Notes under the pieces: generated by a model
Told to the model about the DNA's origin: nothing
The model's database searches: none
The model's input: the letters and a program-made list of their open reading frames with translations, nothing else
Source of the DNA: Euryodendron excelsum
Taxonomy: Eukaryota > Streptophyta > Magnoliopsida > Ericales > Pentaphylacaceae
Assembly (NCBI GenBank): GCA_033060915.1
Contig: CM065389.1
Coordinates: 10,066,001 to 10,130,000 of the forward strand
Direction of reading: 5' to 3'
Length of the DNA: 64,000 nt
Shown here: piece after piece, positions 21,111 through 31,907 of the stretch
Numbering within the stretch: the first letter of the stretch is position 1
Layout: every line of letters starts with the position of its first letter
Made by a program: the position numbers and the translations under genes

Positions 21111-24100
21111 ATGGGAGCTTTTGTTTGGGTTCAAGCGCAAGAGAGGCGGTAGTGCTACTAATGCTGATAAGAACCATTTTGATATTGAGTCCAATGGGAC
21201 TAAGGCTGCAAAGCATAGAAAAAGAGGTAAGATGGGGTAAGAAAGATAAGGCCAAGATAAAGTGCTATAACTATCAACTGTTGGGACACTTTGCCCATGA
21301 GTGCACCGAGCCGAATAAGGTACTCTCCATTTATGTTTCTCGCATTGACTATTTTGTATCTAGTTAAATTTTGATTGCTCATTCTCCTCAATTGTGGGTT
21401 GTAGACTCAAGAGCAACCGATCATATAGCAAGGAGCAGATTTGGATACGTAGAGTATCACCGCATACCAGTCGGTAGTAGAAAAGTATACATGGGGAACA
21501 ACTCCATTGTGGATGTCATTGAGATTGGCACCTATCGGCTAGATTTGAAGGGTGGTCGCACCTTTGACCTTCATGATATACTTTATGCACAAGGGATACG
21601 GTGGAATCTGCTTTCAGTTACTAGTTTGCTTAGTCTCAGTTATTGTTTCTGTTTTGAGACTTAGTCTGTAAGCATTTATCGTGAGTCTGTCTACTATAGT
21701 TCTGGATATTTAATGGATGGTTTTATTTTTCTAGATGTTAATATTTCTAGTATGGATGATGCTTTACAATCTACAGTTTCATTTAATGCTTCTGTGCATG
21801 ATTCTTCTATTGATTCTGTGAAATAGCATTCCAAACTGGGACATATTGGATAGGACAAAATGCCCAGGCTAGCTAGAGAGGTCTTTTGGATTCACTCACT
21901 AGAGTCAACTTGCCAGTTTGTGAGAGTTGCCTTCAAGGAAAGACGACTATAAAATCTTTTGGCAATACTCAAAGGGCATCTTTTCCATTACAACTTATTT
22001 ACTCAAATATTTGTGGTCCCATGAATGTGAGGGCAAGACAGGGTGCACCTTATTTTATCACATTTATAAATAACTATACACGTTTTGGTCATATCTATCT
22101 GCTCTCACATAGGTCAAAAGCATTAGATTGTTTTAGACGCTATGTTCTTGAGGTAGAAAATCAGTTAGACATGAGTATTAAGGCTTTAAAGACTGATCGT
22201 GGTTGTGAGTATCTATCTGAGCTGTTTCGAGAGCTCTGTGAGAATAAAGGTAGACTTAGATAGTTGATTATTCTAGGTATTCCGCAACAAAATGATGTAG
22301 CGGAAAAACGAAACCACACTTTGTTAGACATGGTTAGGTCAATGATGGCACAGGCTAATCAACCAATATCTTATTGGAGGGATGCCTTATTGACTACCGC
22401 CTACATTCTTAATTGTGTGCCTTCAAAATCTATCTCATCTATCCCTTATGAGCTATGGACGGGCTAGAAGCCTAACCTAAGTCATTTGAGACCGTGGGAT
22501 CAGCAACCTATGTACACAATACTTCTCATAAGTATGGGAAGTTAGGTCCTAGAGAGAAGAAATGTATCTTTATACACTATTCTGAATACTCAAAGGGATA
22601 TGTGTTCATTGGAGAGCAGTCGGATAGGAGTGTGACTGAGACGGAGTCACGGGATGCCGATTTTCTAGAGAAATTTTTTTCTAGCAAAGGGGAGGTGTCT
22701 AGAGACGTGGATCTCTATAAGATGGAGGATATTCAGGATAACGCACCAGGTGGACTAGTTGAGACTAAGGGAGAGATTCCTCAACCTCCTAAAGATAGTG
22801 TGAGTGATACCCCAACTGATATGTTGGTTCATGAGTATTCTCAGGACACTCCATTACTTCAAAGCACGTGTGTGACCGTCCCTCGTCATTGTTATGAGAT
22901 TGAGAGGGAAGCTTTCATGATAGCTTTACACGATGATGTTGAGCCGAGGATAGTTAAAGAGGCTCTCTCATCACCTCTCAGAGAGAAATGGATTTCTGCT
23001 ATGGACGAGGAGATGGATTCTATAAAAGTTAATCAGGTCTGAGACTTAGTTGAATTCCCGCTTGAACGTAAGGCTATTAGGAACAAATGGATATTCAAAG
23101 TTAAACGTAAGGCGGATAGTTCCATTGAGAAGTACAAGGCACATTTGGTTACAAAGGGATACACTCAACGAGAGGGTATTGACTACGAAGAGACTTTCTC
23201 CCTGATAGTTAGATTTGCTTCCATTCGCCTTATGTTAGCCATTGTAGCTCATTTGGATTTGGAGCTGTACCAGATGGATGTTAAGACTGCATTCCTTAAT
23301 GGTGAGCTACATGAGGAAATCTACATGGACCAGCCTGAGGGCTATGTAGTTACTGGTCAGGAGCGCAAAATATGCGAGCTCCGTAAATCTATTTATGGCC
23401 TGAAGCAATCATCCACGCAGTGGTACTTAATATTTCATCAAGCCATTATTTCTAGTGAGTTCATGATGATCGAGGAGGACCATTGTATGTACATTAAATG
23501 GTCTAAAGGCAGTTTCATTATATTGTCACTAATGTGGATGATATCTTACTGACTAGTAATGACATGGAGTTGGTTGTTTCCACTATAGGGTGGTTATCAT
23601 CCACTTTAGAGATAGAAGACATGGGTGAGGCGAGTTTTGTATTAGGAGTAAAGATCCTAAGAGATCGCTCCAAGAGACTTCTTGGTTTGTCTCAAGAGAC
23701 TTACATAAAGAAGGTCCTTGAGCAATTCAGAATGCAAGACTGCAAACCCATTGATACTCATGTCGTGAAAGGTGAGAGCCTAAGCCTTGATATAGAACAT
23801 AAGACTCCAGAAGAGTAAGAACAGATGCCCGAGTACCATATTCTAGTGCCGTATGGAGTTTGATGTACGCTGTAATGTGTACTCGCCTTGATATTAGTTA
23901 TGTTATTGGGTTAGCGAGTCGTTACCAATCGAACCCAAGACCTGCTCATTGGAAAGTAGTCAAGAGGATACTTAAGTATTAGAAAGGGACTGCAGATTCT
24001 GCACTATGTTATCAGCATTTGGATATGCATTTAGTCAGCTACAGTGATGCTAATTGGGGTGGAGACCTTGATAAGCAAAAGGTCACATTGGGATATGCCT

Positions 24101-26751
24101 TTTTGCTCAATGGTGGGGCCATTTCATAGCGCAACAAGAAACAGTCTTGCATTGCCTTGTCCATTATGGAGGCAGAGTTTGTGGCATGCTCATCTGCCGT
24201 ACAGGAGGTTGTTTGGTTGAAGAAGTTTCTTAGACATTTAGATGTCGTCACATTTCCTATTGAGACTGTGATTATTCATTGTGATAGCATAGCAACACTA
24301 GCCTATCACTACAAGAAATTGGTCTTTTAGCGAAGAAACAATTCGTCACTAAAAGTCACATATTCGTTACTAAAACTTTTTTGCCAAAAAATGTTACTCG
24401 TCACCAGCTCATTTTAAAAGGGTTGTCTTGGATTCTATTTTGCGACGAACATACGATTCCTTGCCAATAATACATATTTAGCAACAAAATTGGTTTGACA
24501 CCAAAACTTCTTTATTTTGCAACGCAATCATTCCTTGCGTAAGTTTCGACGCTAAATGTTTTTATTTCCTCGCTAAAAGTCTATTATGAAAATTATTTAA
24601 GACAAACTTTAGAAATAAGCTTCTCGTCGCAAAAGAATATTAGACATTTAACCACGATATCTTCTGATTGCTAGCTTGTCGTCGTAAAAGAATATTAAAC
24701 GTTTAGCGACCATGAGTTCTGGTTACTAGCACGTCGTCCCAAAAAAATATTAGACATTTAGCGACCATAAGTTCTGATTGCTAGCATGTTGTCGCAAAAT
24801 AATATTAAAAATTTAGTGACAATAGTTTCTGATTGCTAAATATTAATTTTGACAATGAATTTTCTCCTTGCTAAAAGACGTACGATAAAACCACCATATA
24901 TATTTGTGGCATAGTTGTTTCGTTACTAATAGAATTTTTCTTGCTAAATACACAATATCTTACTTGCAATAATGATTTATTTATTGCTAAAAGTGGCTAC
25001 TGCTACTATTTACTCTTTTAAGTTTCACTTACTATGCATTCACAACCATACTATATTTCCAAACATACATCTATTAAAAAAATGTAAAGAAGTTCTAAAA
25101 AATATTATAAAAATACTTGTAAAGTTTACAAATATTTTCAACATCTGAAGTTTAAATCCACAAAATTATACTAAAGAAGTAAATGCATAGAGACAAAATA
25201 TCCCAAAAAAGATTCAGATGTGAGCTTCTCTCATCCAAGAAGCACAAAATTCTAACAATAATAATCCATTATGTAAAAGCACAAAAACAAATTCAGAATT
25301 AAATTTCTGTCATCTAATACTTTATCAATCTTTGTTCTGCAAAAAGTGTCGTACCTTAATCAACAATCTACACATAAGACAAGATATAAGAATTAGAACA
25401 AAAATAGGAGTAATGGCAAACTAATAAACTAGAAGGTCTGCTACCAAAACAAAATATAGATAAACTTTGAAAGAGAGAATACTTCACTAATATCATTACC
25501 AAAAAAAAAAAAAAAAAAACAAATTATAAGAGCAAAGAGAACAAAGAAAAAGTCATAAGCATAGAATCAAATGAGAAACCATTTTTTTAGATAGTGTTTT
25601 ACCTTAGAAAGATGCAATTTAGGAATACAAGTGTTGGGCTTTATGCAAACACATCTTTAAAAGTTTAGAGAACCAATTAACTAACCGGAACTTCAACTAC
25701 TGAAGCAAGAAATAGACAACAATTGTACAGAATAAGAACTCCAACTTGCTAGGCATAGCTGATAGTTTTTCTGGATTGCGTAAAACACATCCTCAAAAGG
25801 ATTATATAATTAGTTGGATGGAAATTGTAGATGTCTTAACCATCTATCAATCATGGCAAAGCTAAAACACAAGATAGCCAATTATTGCCAGCATCCAAAA
25901 GATTTCAATAAAATTTTGGAATCAATCACAAATAATTACCAAGCAAAAAATTAGAGCAATAGAAGAAGTTGCATGCCGAGGAATGTTTTTGGCCATGCCA
26001 AATCTTAATGTCAGTTTTTGCTAGCCAGAGATAACTTCTATATTCGATATACAGTAAGCAAAATCACAAACTAACTACTCATCATTGTTAACACTGTCGA
26101 CGTGCAACTTGCCCGTGAAATAGTTTAAAAGTAAACCATCCCGAAAAAATTTAGGGGTTGCACAATATAAAAAAATCATAGGCAGTGCTGCATCTAAGGG
26201 CACGTGAAAACAAAGTAGTTCATATGGGAAGGACTTCTTGCTTCTCTTAGGAATCCTTCTAATTTGGTAAGGATGGCAGTGTTTTCCTAACGCCCACCAA
26301 TAAGCTTGGTCAACTCTTTTAAGGGACAAAAAAATTAAATGCTGATTATTCAGCCACCATTAATCATGTAAAATACACAAAGGCAAAAAAGGTATTAGGA
26401 AACTATTGATTATTAATAAGCCTACCAGATTAAAAACATTAAAGTAAAAATATATTCACAAATAACAAATAGGCTCACTTCCTCATAAATTTACTAAACT
26501 ATTATATGCACAAGGCATCAAGAAATTCAAGTGTATATATCTATCTATATGATGATAACACAAGTAAATCGACACTACCTAAATGGCTCGATGGATTTGT
26601 GTAGGATCAATTTATTAGTTATTGAACCTAAATTTAGGCACCAAAAAAGTTGAAATACATAAAATATTTATTATTTAGTTATAAAAATTAAATATTTCAT
26701 ATTCAATCAATTATTAGTCACAATGGTTGAATATATAAAAGGATAACTCAA

Positions 26752-26965
26752 TACATGAGATTTCCCCCACTTCGAGGTCTAGGAGGATCAATTGTACGCA
26801 ATCTTACCTCTCACATGCGGACATATGTTTTTCTAGTGCACAAGGCTCCTCTACTGTAGGTTTGGGCATGGTTAGATATACGTGGCCTTCTGTACTTTGA
26901 ACTTGTGAAACCCAAGTCTCAATGGAACAAACTTACTACTATGCCAAAACATGCTCTAACTGATT
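26752..26965 (-). mobile_element. SINE relic (minus) in CACTA element
   Basis: On the minus strand it has the classic plant SINE order: a B-box-like AAGTTCAAAGTAC, then GGTAAGATTGCGTACAATTG and ATCCTCCTAGACCTCGAAGT near the 3' end. These phrases are typical of tRNA-derived plant SINEs of the Au-like type. Ends and duplication not resolved. Confidence 0.55.
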
Positions 26966-26994
26966 AAAAAAATTAAAAAAAGTAATTTCTCATA

Positions 26995-27110
26995 ATGATT
27001 TAGACATCTTTATAAGATTATGCAGTCTTACCTTCTATATACGAACATGTTGTTTCCATGTTTTGAACATATGACTCTAAATTACAATAAAACAACCATG
27101 TTATAGGTAG
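26995..27110 (-). mobile_element. Second SINE relic (minus) in CACTA element
   Basis: Partial copy with the same order on the minus strand: GTTGTTTTATTGTAATTTAG, a degenerate B box ATGTTCAAAAC, GGAAACAACATG and GGTAAGACTGCATAATC. Shorter and more decayed than its neighbour at 26752-26965. Confidence 0.5.
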
Positions 27111-29260
27111 AAATAATTTGGTATTGACATAAAAAGGGATAAACTAGTTACATATATTTATTTATTAGTTTTTCCATGCATCAAAGTATAAATAGCAATT
27201 TTTCAAAGTAGGAGTAGTAGTACTATACTAATATTTTATAAGTAGAAATAATGTATTAAAATTAGTCATAGTCACATATCATATGAAGTCTTAATTATCA
27301 TGCCTTTAAAAACTGGTTGCTCCTTTTGGTGAGGAATCTATAATTTTTTTACTAAAGACTAATTTTTGAACACCACTAGCAAGGAAATTTACGTCTCCTC
27401 GCTAATAACTTTTTCCCACCAAACAAAAAATCCGCGCTAGTTATTTTTGTGGTTAACATTAGCAAGGAAGTTTGTATTTTATCGCTATAACATATATTGA
27501 TTACTTCTTTTAGTAAGGAACCTACTAGTTTCTCGCTAAAGTCTTTATATTATACGTCTAGCGAAGAACAGTATGCTTTGCAAAAGGTTTATACCTTTAA
27601 AATCAGGGACGAGCACAAAAGTTGACGCCAATAGGAATTGAAGTATTTTTTGCAACCAGATGCTTTTGTCGTAAAAATAATTTTTCAAAACCTTTATCCA
27701 CGATCTATTCGACCCCTCGCTAATACTTTTTCCCTAATCACCATTTGCGAGGAATTTTACTTTTCCTTGCAGATTCACTCTCCCGCCACACATCCCGCCC
27801 AAAAATATTTTTCACCAGAGATTTTGCAACGAGTATTTGCGAGAAATTTTTTAGTTTGTCGCTAAATGTGGTCATTTGAAAACTTTAGTGAGGAATTATG
27901 GTTTTCCATGCTAAAAGGGTATTTTTAGCGTGAAATTTAGTTTCCTCACCAATACTTTCCTCGCTAAATGTCAAATTTCTTATAGTGTATGCTAAGGATC
28001 CTAAGTACCACAGCAAAACGAAATACATTGATATGAGATATCATTTTATTAGAGACATGGTGGCACAGAGGGAGGTGATCCTGACTCACATCCCTACAAG
28101 TCGCATGTTAGCAAACCCTATGACAAAGCCCATTGGTATAGAGGCTTTTGTCACTCATGTTAGGGCACTTGGACTGCGTAGGCAGTGATGATGTATAGTT
28201 TGTTATCAATTGATCATTTTGTACCTTTTGGATGTTTGGATATTTTATGTTATGATGCATAATTTAGTTCAATAACTATTGTATAGTTCTATTTATTGCG
28301 TAACACATGTATGAGATTGAGAGTATGTCAGCAGGTTGATAGGTTTTCAAACACGCTCTATCACTTTTGGCGCTTTTTAGAGTGACTAAAGTTGAGACGT
28401 TATAGGCTATTGCATTGCCCTATTTTTAGATAGGATGAGATCTGATTATCGAAGATTGATGGTGGCTATTTCCTGATATCCACCATAATCTATTTAAAAT
28501 CCAAATGTGAGTTTTACATTTTGTCGCCTTCTAAGAGAGTGAGCAAATGAGAAACACAAGTTAGATGCTTATTGAGCCACTAGACTAAGATCTGTACAGT
28601 GTTGATAGTCTAACATAGGTTCCTCAAGGGAACTATCCACTGTAACATGTATTCATACTACATGTGCTAAGCGACCAAACTTAAGGAGGTGAATGAGTCC
28701 CTAATCTCTTCACCGTGTGAGCGCTTACCAATCAATAGTGATCATATGTTACTATACTCTCAATATGACTTTTGACTATGCCATGAGGTGAAAGGGTTAA
28801 TGCAGCTACTTTGGCATAAAACCTTATGGTCATGATTGATTAAACCTTCCAAACATCGCTGGGAAAGCAATTAGTCCTAATCTGAGTGGCATGAAAGCAA
28901 AGGATTATCATATACATCAGGTATATATTCATAGCACAAAACTTACATTCGCTTTTGAGTATTGTGATGTAAGTATGAGTATGGTGCTGACCTCGAGGGG
29001 TTAGGTATGCTTCTAGAGGAGATGAAAATACCTACACCGATGTATTTTGATGGATTTGGGGTACTTGAGACACTTATTTCTCATTTTTAGATGTGGTTGA
29101 TGTCTTTATGATGGCTTTTATAAAGTTTAGTGTAGAGCTCCCAAAACTTAAATGTACTCAGCGATCGCATGACTCATTTGTTATATGATCTTACAATGTG
29201 GTGTTTGGTTGGTTGAGAGATTGTTGTTGTTCTGATGCATACCCATATATGAGTGGAAGA

Positions 29261-29834
29261 TGTTAGTATGACTAGTTCGGGTTCGAACTGGTTCAGGCGC
29301 CCATGGGTATGCCTTAACCCAAAGACCAACCCATCACTTGTGTTGGTGATTTAAACATACTCTCACTTACCTTGGTTGTTGGAGTGATTGTTCAAGCATG
29401 CTTTCACTTACCTTGGTGGTTGGAGCGGTTGTTCAAGCATACTCCCACTTATCTTAGTGGTTGGGGCAGGTGGCAACCACCAAGAACTAGGAATGGTAGA
29501 TCCATTTCACACTTATAAATGTTCAAGAGATCAAGAAAAAAAGTAAGTTTTTTGGTAGCTGCATTTTGTGTGTGCAAGAATGTATGAGCAATTCTCTCAG
29601 TGTCTCTTTCAAAACATATAATCAAGATAGACTCTTGAGTTGTGATTAGTGTAGATGCTTTTAGTTTTCCTAGAAGGTTTGATTGCATTCCACTACGAGT
29701 AGATTTACAGGAAAACAAAGGTATACGTGGAGAATTTTTTGGATCAAGATCGGCTCTTTCGGGCTTGCTTTTGGACACGCTTCAAGAGGTAAACCCGATT
29801 ACCACTTCCGCTTTATTTGTACTCAGATTCTACA
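29261..29834 (+). repeat. 3' LTR of the Copia element
   Basis: Starts TGTTAGTATGA right after the purine tract gagtggaaga and ends ATTCTACA, where receptor-kinase sequence resumes. It carries a TATA-like motif (cacttataaatg, about 29509-29520). Within it, 29357-29478 is a 41-bp unit repeated three times (ttacctt-gg-ttgttgga-tg-ttgttcaag). No 5' partner remains in the window, so the boundary rests on the TG/CA ends and on comparison with the paralogue. Confidence 0.8.
29357..29478 (+). repeat. 41-bp tandem repeat, three copies, in the Copia LTR
   Basis: Units at 29357-29397, 29398-29438 and 29439-29478, each starting at(a/g)ct and containing cttggt-gttgga-g--gttgttcaag; the third has diverged at its end. 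Lies upstream of the LTR's TATA-like motif, so it may be a repeated enhancer-type element; that role is inference. Confidence 0.85.
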
Positions 29835-30256
29835 ATTGGATTTCTCTGGATGCTTGATCAAAGAAGGCGAAAGTCAAAAGTAGAAGAAGGTGAAACAAGG
29901 ACAAAGTTGTGTTCTCAATGTCAACACTTATTGGATAAGCAAAGCTCAATGACATTGTAAAAGCTACCAAAGATTTTGATCCCTCGTATTACATTGGAAG
30001 AGGAGGATATGGAACTGTCTACAAAGCAAAGTTGCCATCAGCCAATATAGTAGTTGTGAAGAAACTCCATCCATCATCCGATAAGGAAAATCGTAACAGT
30101 TTCTTAAACGAGGTGAGGGCACTGACAGAAATCCGGCACCAAAACATAGTGAAGCTTTTTGGCTTCTATTCGCATCCTCGACACTCATTTTTGGTTTATG
30201 AGGACCTCAAAAGGGGTAGCTTGGCCATAATTTTGAGCAAAGATGAAGCGACTAGG

Positions 30257-30898
30257 TGTCACAATCTTACATCGGATAGAAGGAGGGAGGTCTTGGGCCA
30301 TATAAGGGGGTTAAGCAACACCACCTAATAGCTTAGGCTTGTGGAGAAAGGGTAATGGTTCTCCACGTGGGTGGTCCACATATACTGGTTGATTATTGAG
30401 GTGGTGAGGCCCATTTGGGGCAAGAATAGATCAGTCCATTTAAGATGCTTCTGCTGGGAACGTTGCGCACTCTGCTAACTTAAGCTTTTGGGTCAAATGA
30501 CAAGTACCTAGGCCATGATAAGTAATATCAGAGCAGCCCAACTCCTGATTCAATTTTACACTAAGCACTCAAGTGGAATAGGTAAAGTGGTCTGACCCTC
30601 GACGAGGGCGTTGCGGATTTATGTGAGAGAGTATGTCACGATCCCACATCGGATAGAAGAAAGGAGGTCTTGGGCTATATAAGGAGGGGTAGACAACACC
30701 ACCTAATAACTTAAACTTGTGGAGAGAGAGTCATAGTTCTTCACGTGAGTGATCCATGTATACTGGTTCACTACCGAGGTGATGGGGCCTATTTAGGACA
30801 AGAATAGACCAATTCACTTAAGACGCTTTCGCTGAAAACGCTGCACACTCTGCTAGCTTAAGCTTTTAGGTCGGATGACAAGCGTCCCACTCGTGACA
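30257..30898 (+). mobile_element. Complete TRIM (terminal-repeat retrotransposon in miniature)
   Basis: Two direct repeats, 30257-30520 (264 bp, starts TGTCACAATC) and 30634-30898 (265 bp, starts TGTCACGATC, ends CTCGTGACA), enclose a 113-bp interior. Two bases after the first repeat lies taatatcagagc (30523-30534), matching the initiator-Met tRNA primer site TGGTATCAGAGC except for two bases; a purine-rich gtgagagagta precedes the second repeat. Flanks carry a 4-bp duplication TAGG (30253-30256 and 30899-30902). No coding capacity. It interrupts the kinase domain between subdomains for the hinge and the catalytic loop (gatgaagcgac-TAGG ... gaattgtattgg). The LTRs differ at many sites, so the insertion is old. 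Confidence 0.9.
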
Positions 30899-31142
30899 TA
30901 GGGAATTGTATTGGCCTAAGTGGGTGAATATAATAAAGGGTGTGGTTCATGTTTTGTCTTACATGCACCACGATTTCTCACCGCCAATTGTTCACCGAGA
31001 CATATCGAGCAACAATGTGTTGCTTGATGAGGAGTACGAGTCTCGATTTTTGGACTTCAGCACTGCTAAGCTTTTGAAATTGGATTCCTCTAATCGGAGT
31101 GCAGTCGCAGGCACATATGGATACATTGCACCTGATAAACAT

Positions 31143-31511
31143 GAAAAATGCTATTTTTTTAAAAAAAATTATACAAAAAACTCATCAGAATGATGTGACT
31201 GTAATATTATTGTAATTAGAAACCATTATGATGAGTGTTTTGTTTTAAAGTAATTGACTTTTATCCAATTACATCATCCTAGTAATAAATTCTATATGAA
31301 TTTTTCTGTTTGTATAACATTATTCGATAAACATATAAGGTACAAAACAGAAAAAATATACAGAATGATATGTCTAAATGAAAGTTTTTTTTTTTTTAAC
31401 TTTAAAACAAAACAGTCACTATAATGACTTTAATTACAAAACTACCACTACACTGTCACATCGTTTTCATGTGAGTTTATGTACAAATTTTCTATAAGAA
31501 TATTATTTTCC
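31143..31511. mobile_element. MITE in the intron of receptor unit 2
   Basis: A 369-bp AT-rich insert absent from the intact paralogue's intron. Left end GAAAAATGCTATTTTTTT, right end the reverse complement of GGAAAATAATATTCTT; flanks AAACAT (31137-31142) and AAACGT (31512-31517) form a 6-bp duplication with one mismatch. Related copies occur at 34000-34900, 41945-42115 and 53720-53839, so this is a local high-copy family. Interior phrases: ttatacaaa, aatgatgtgac, gttttgttttaaag. Confidence 0.75.
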
Positions 31512-31907
31512 AAACGTATATAGTTTTATGCTCTCTTCAATTGACATATATAGAATATAGAGTATAAGTTATACACGACCGTGTCTCTGTTTCTTTCTTT
31601 GCAGAGCTTGCTTACACAATGAAGGTACCTGAGACGTGATGTCTATAGCTTTGGAGTGTTGGCACTAGAAGTGATCAAAGGAATGCATCCGGGAGACTTC
31701 ATCACCTCTCTGTCAAACCCTTCCGTCGCGAACATACAGCTGGAAGATGTGCTGGACCTACGCCTTTCGCCTCCCTCGCCTGAAGTTGAGGAAGTGGTGA
31801 TGTGGATTATGAAACCGGCAATTGCATGTTTGCATGCCAATCCACAATCCAGGCCAACCATGAACATTGTTTCTCAAATGTTATCGACCCGAAAAATTCC
31901 TTGAGAG

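Larger units (their letters stand above)
24307..27987. mobile_element. Complete non-autonomous CACTA element inside Copia RNase H
   Basis: The 5' end is CACTACAAGAAATTGGTCTT; the 3' end is the reverse complement of CACTATAAGAAATTTGACAT. The 3-bp target duplication is TAT (24304-24306 and 27988-27990). Removing the element and one TAT restores the Copia reading ...CTA GCC TAT GCT AAG GAT... (L-A-Y-A-K-D), a direct proof of the boundaries. Both arms carry many short motifs of the type tttagcgac / tcgctaaa (24320-25000 and 27300-27985). The 3681-bp body has no transposase; it holds SINE relics and an unidentified 84-codon minus-strand frame (26075-26329). It differs in sequence from the CACTA at 3124-6370. 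Confidence 0.93.
21120..28188 (+). pseudogene. Copia gag-pol polyprotein, decayed
   Basis: Pieces in order: basic gag tail (21122-21170); zinc knuckle near 21263-21304 in which the second cysteine is Tyr (CYNYQLLGHFAHEC); protease with WVVDSRATDH instead of DSGA (21393-21424); the GAG-pre-integrase motif HSKLGHIG with in-frame stops (21825-21850); zinc-binding CESC (about 21920); integrase core (21990-22470; first catalytic Asp replaced by Asn in SNICGPM, TDRG and EKRNH retained); reverse transcriptase (23050-23820; LYQMDVKTAFLNGEL and YGLKQS present, the YVDD region frameshifted near 23530); RNase H from about 23990 to 24306, then 27988-28188 after the CACTA insert (LAY|AKDPKYHSKTKYIDMRYHF...MTKPI). 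Many stops and frameshifts: not functional. Confidence 0.9.
21120..29834 (+). mobile_element. Copia LTR retrotransposon, 5' truncated, with nested CACTA
   Basis: The 5' LTR and most of gag are missing: Copia sequence starts abruptly after the receptor ATG at about 21120. Order: gag tail and zinc knuckle, protease, integrase, reverse transcriptase, RNase H, about 1.07 kb of 3' non-coding sequence, a polypurine tract (29251-29260, gagtggaaga) and a 3' LTR (29261-29834). The 3' LTR abuts receptor sequence at 29835. The simplest history is insertion at the transmembrane-coding site, followed by one deletion removing the receptor LRRs together with the Copia 5' LTR and gag. Confidence 0.88.
21111..31907 (+). 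pseudogene. MIK2-like receptor kinase unit 2, LRR region lost, interrupted by Copia, TRIM and MITE
   Basis: The start ATGGGAGCTTT at 21111 matches the intact gene, then sequence switches to Copia. Receptor sequence resumes at 29835 in the transmembrane/juxtamembrane segment (GFLWMLDQRRRKS in the ggatttctctggatgcttgatcaaag stretch) and continues through the glycine loop (about 29998), the VAIK-type lysine (vVVKKLH, about 30047-30067), a TRIM insertion (30257-30898), the catalytic HRD loop ([10 protein letters not shown], about 30988-31020), DFG altered to DFS (about 31050), and GTYGYIAP. The intron donor GT is lost (cctgataaac against ccaggtaataaac), the intron holds a MITE, and exon 2 (31604-31904) has a 2-base deletion near 31637 before its 3' part ([14 protein letters not shown]...[11 protein letters not shown]). 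The LRR-coding 2 kb is deleted. It cannot make a receptor. Confidence 0.9.

Noticed and set aside
26075..26329. 84-codon minus-strand frame inside the CACTA element
   Set aside because: No recognisable transposase or captured domain; could be a decayed exon but I cannot support it.
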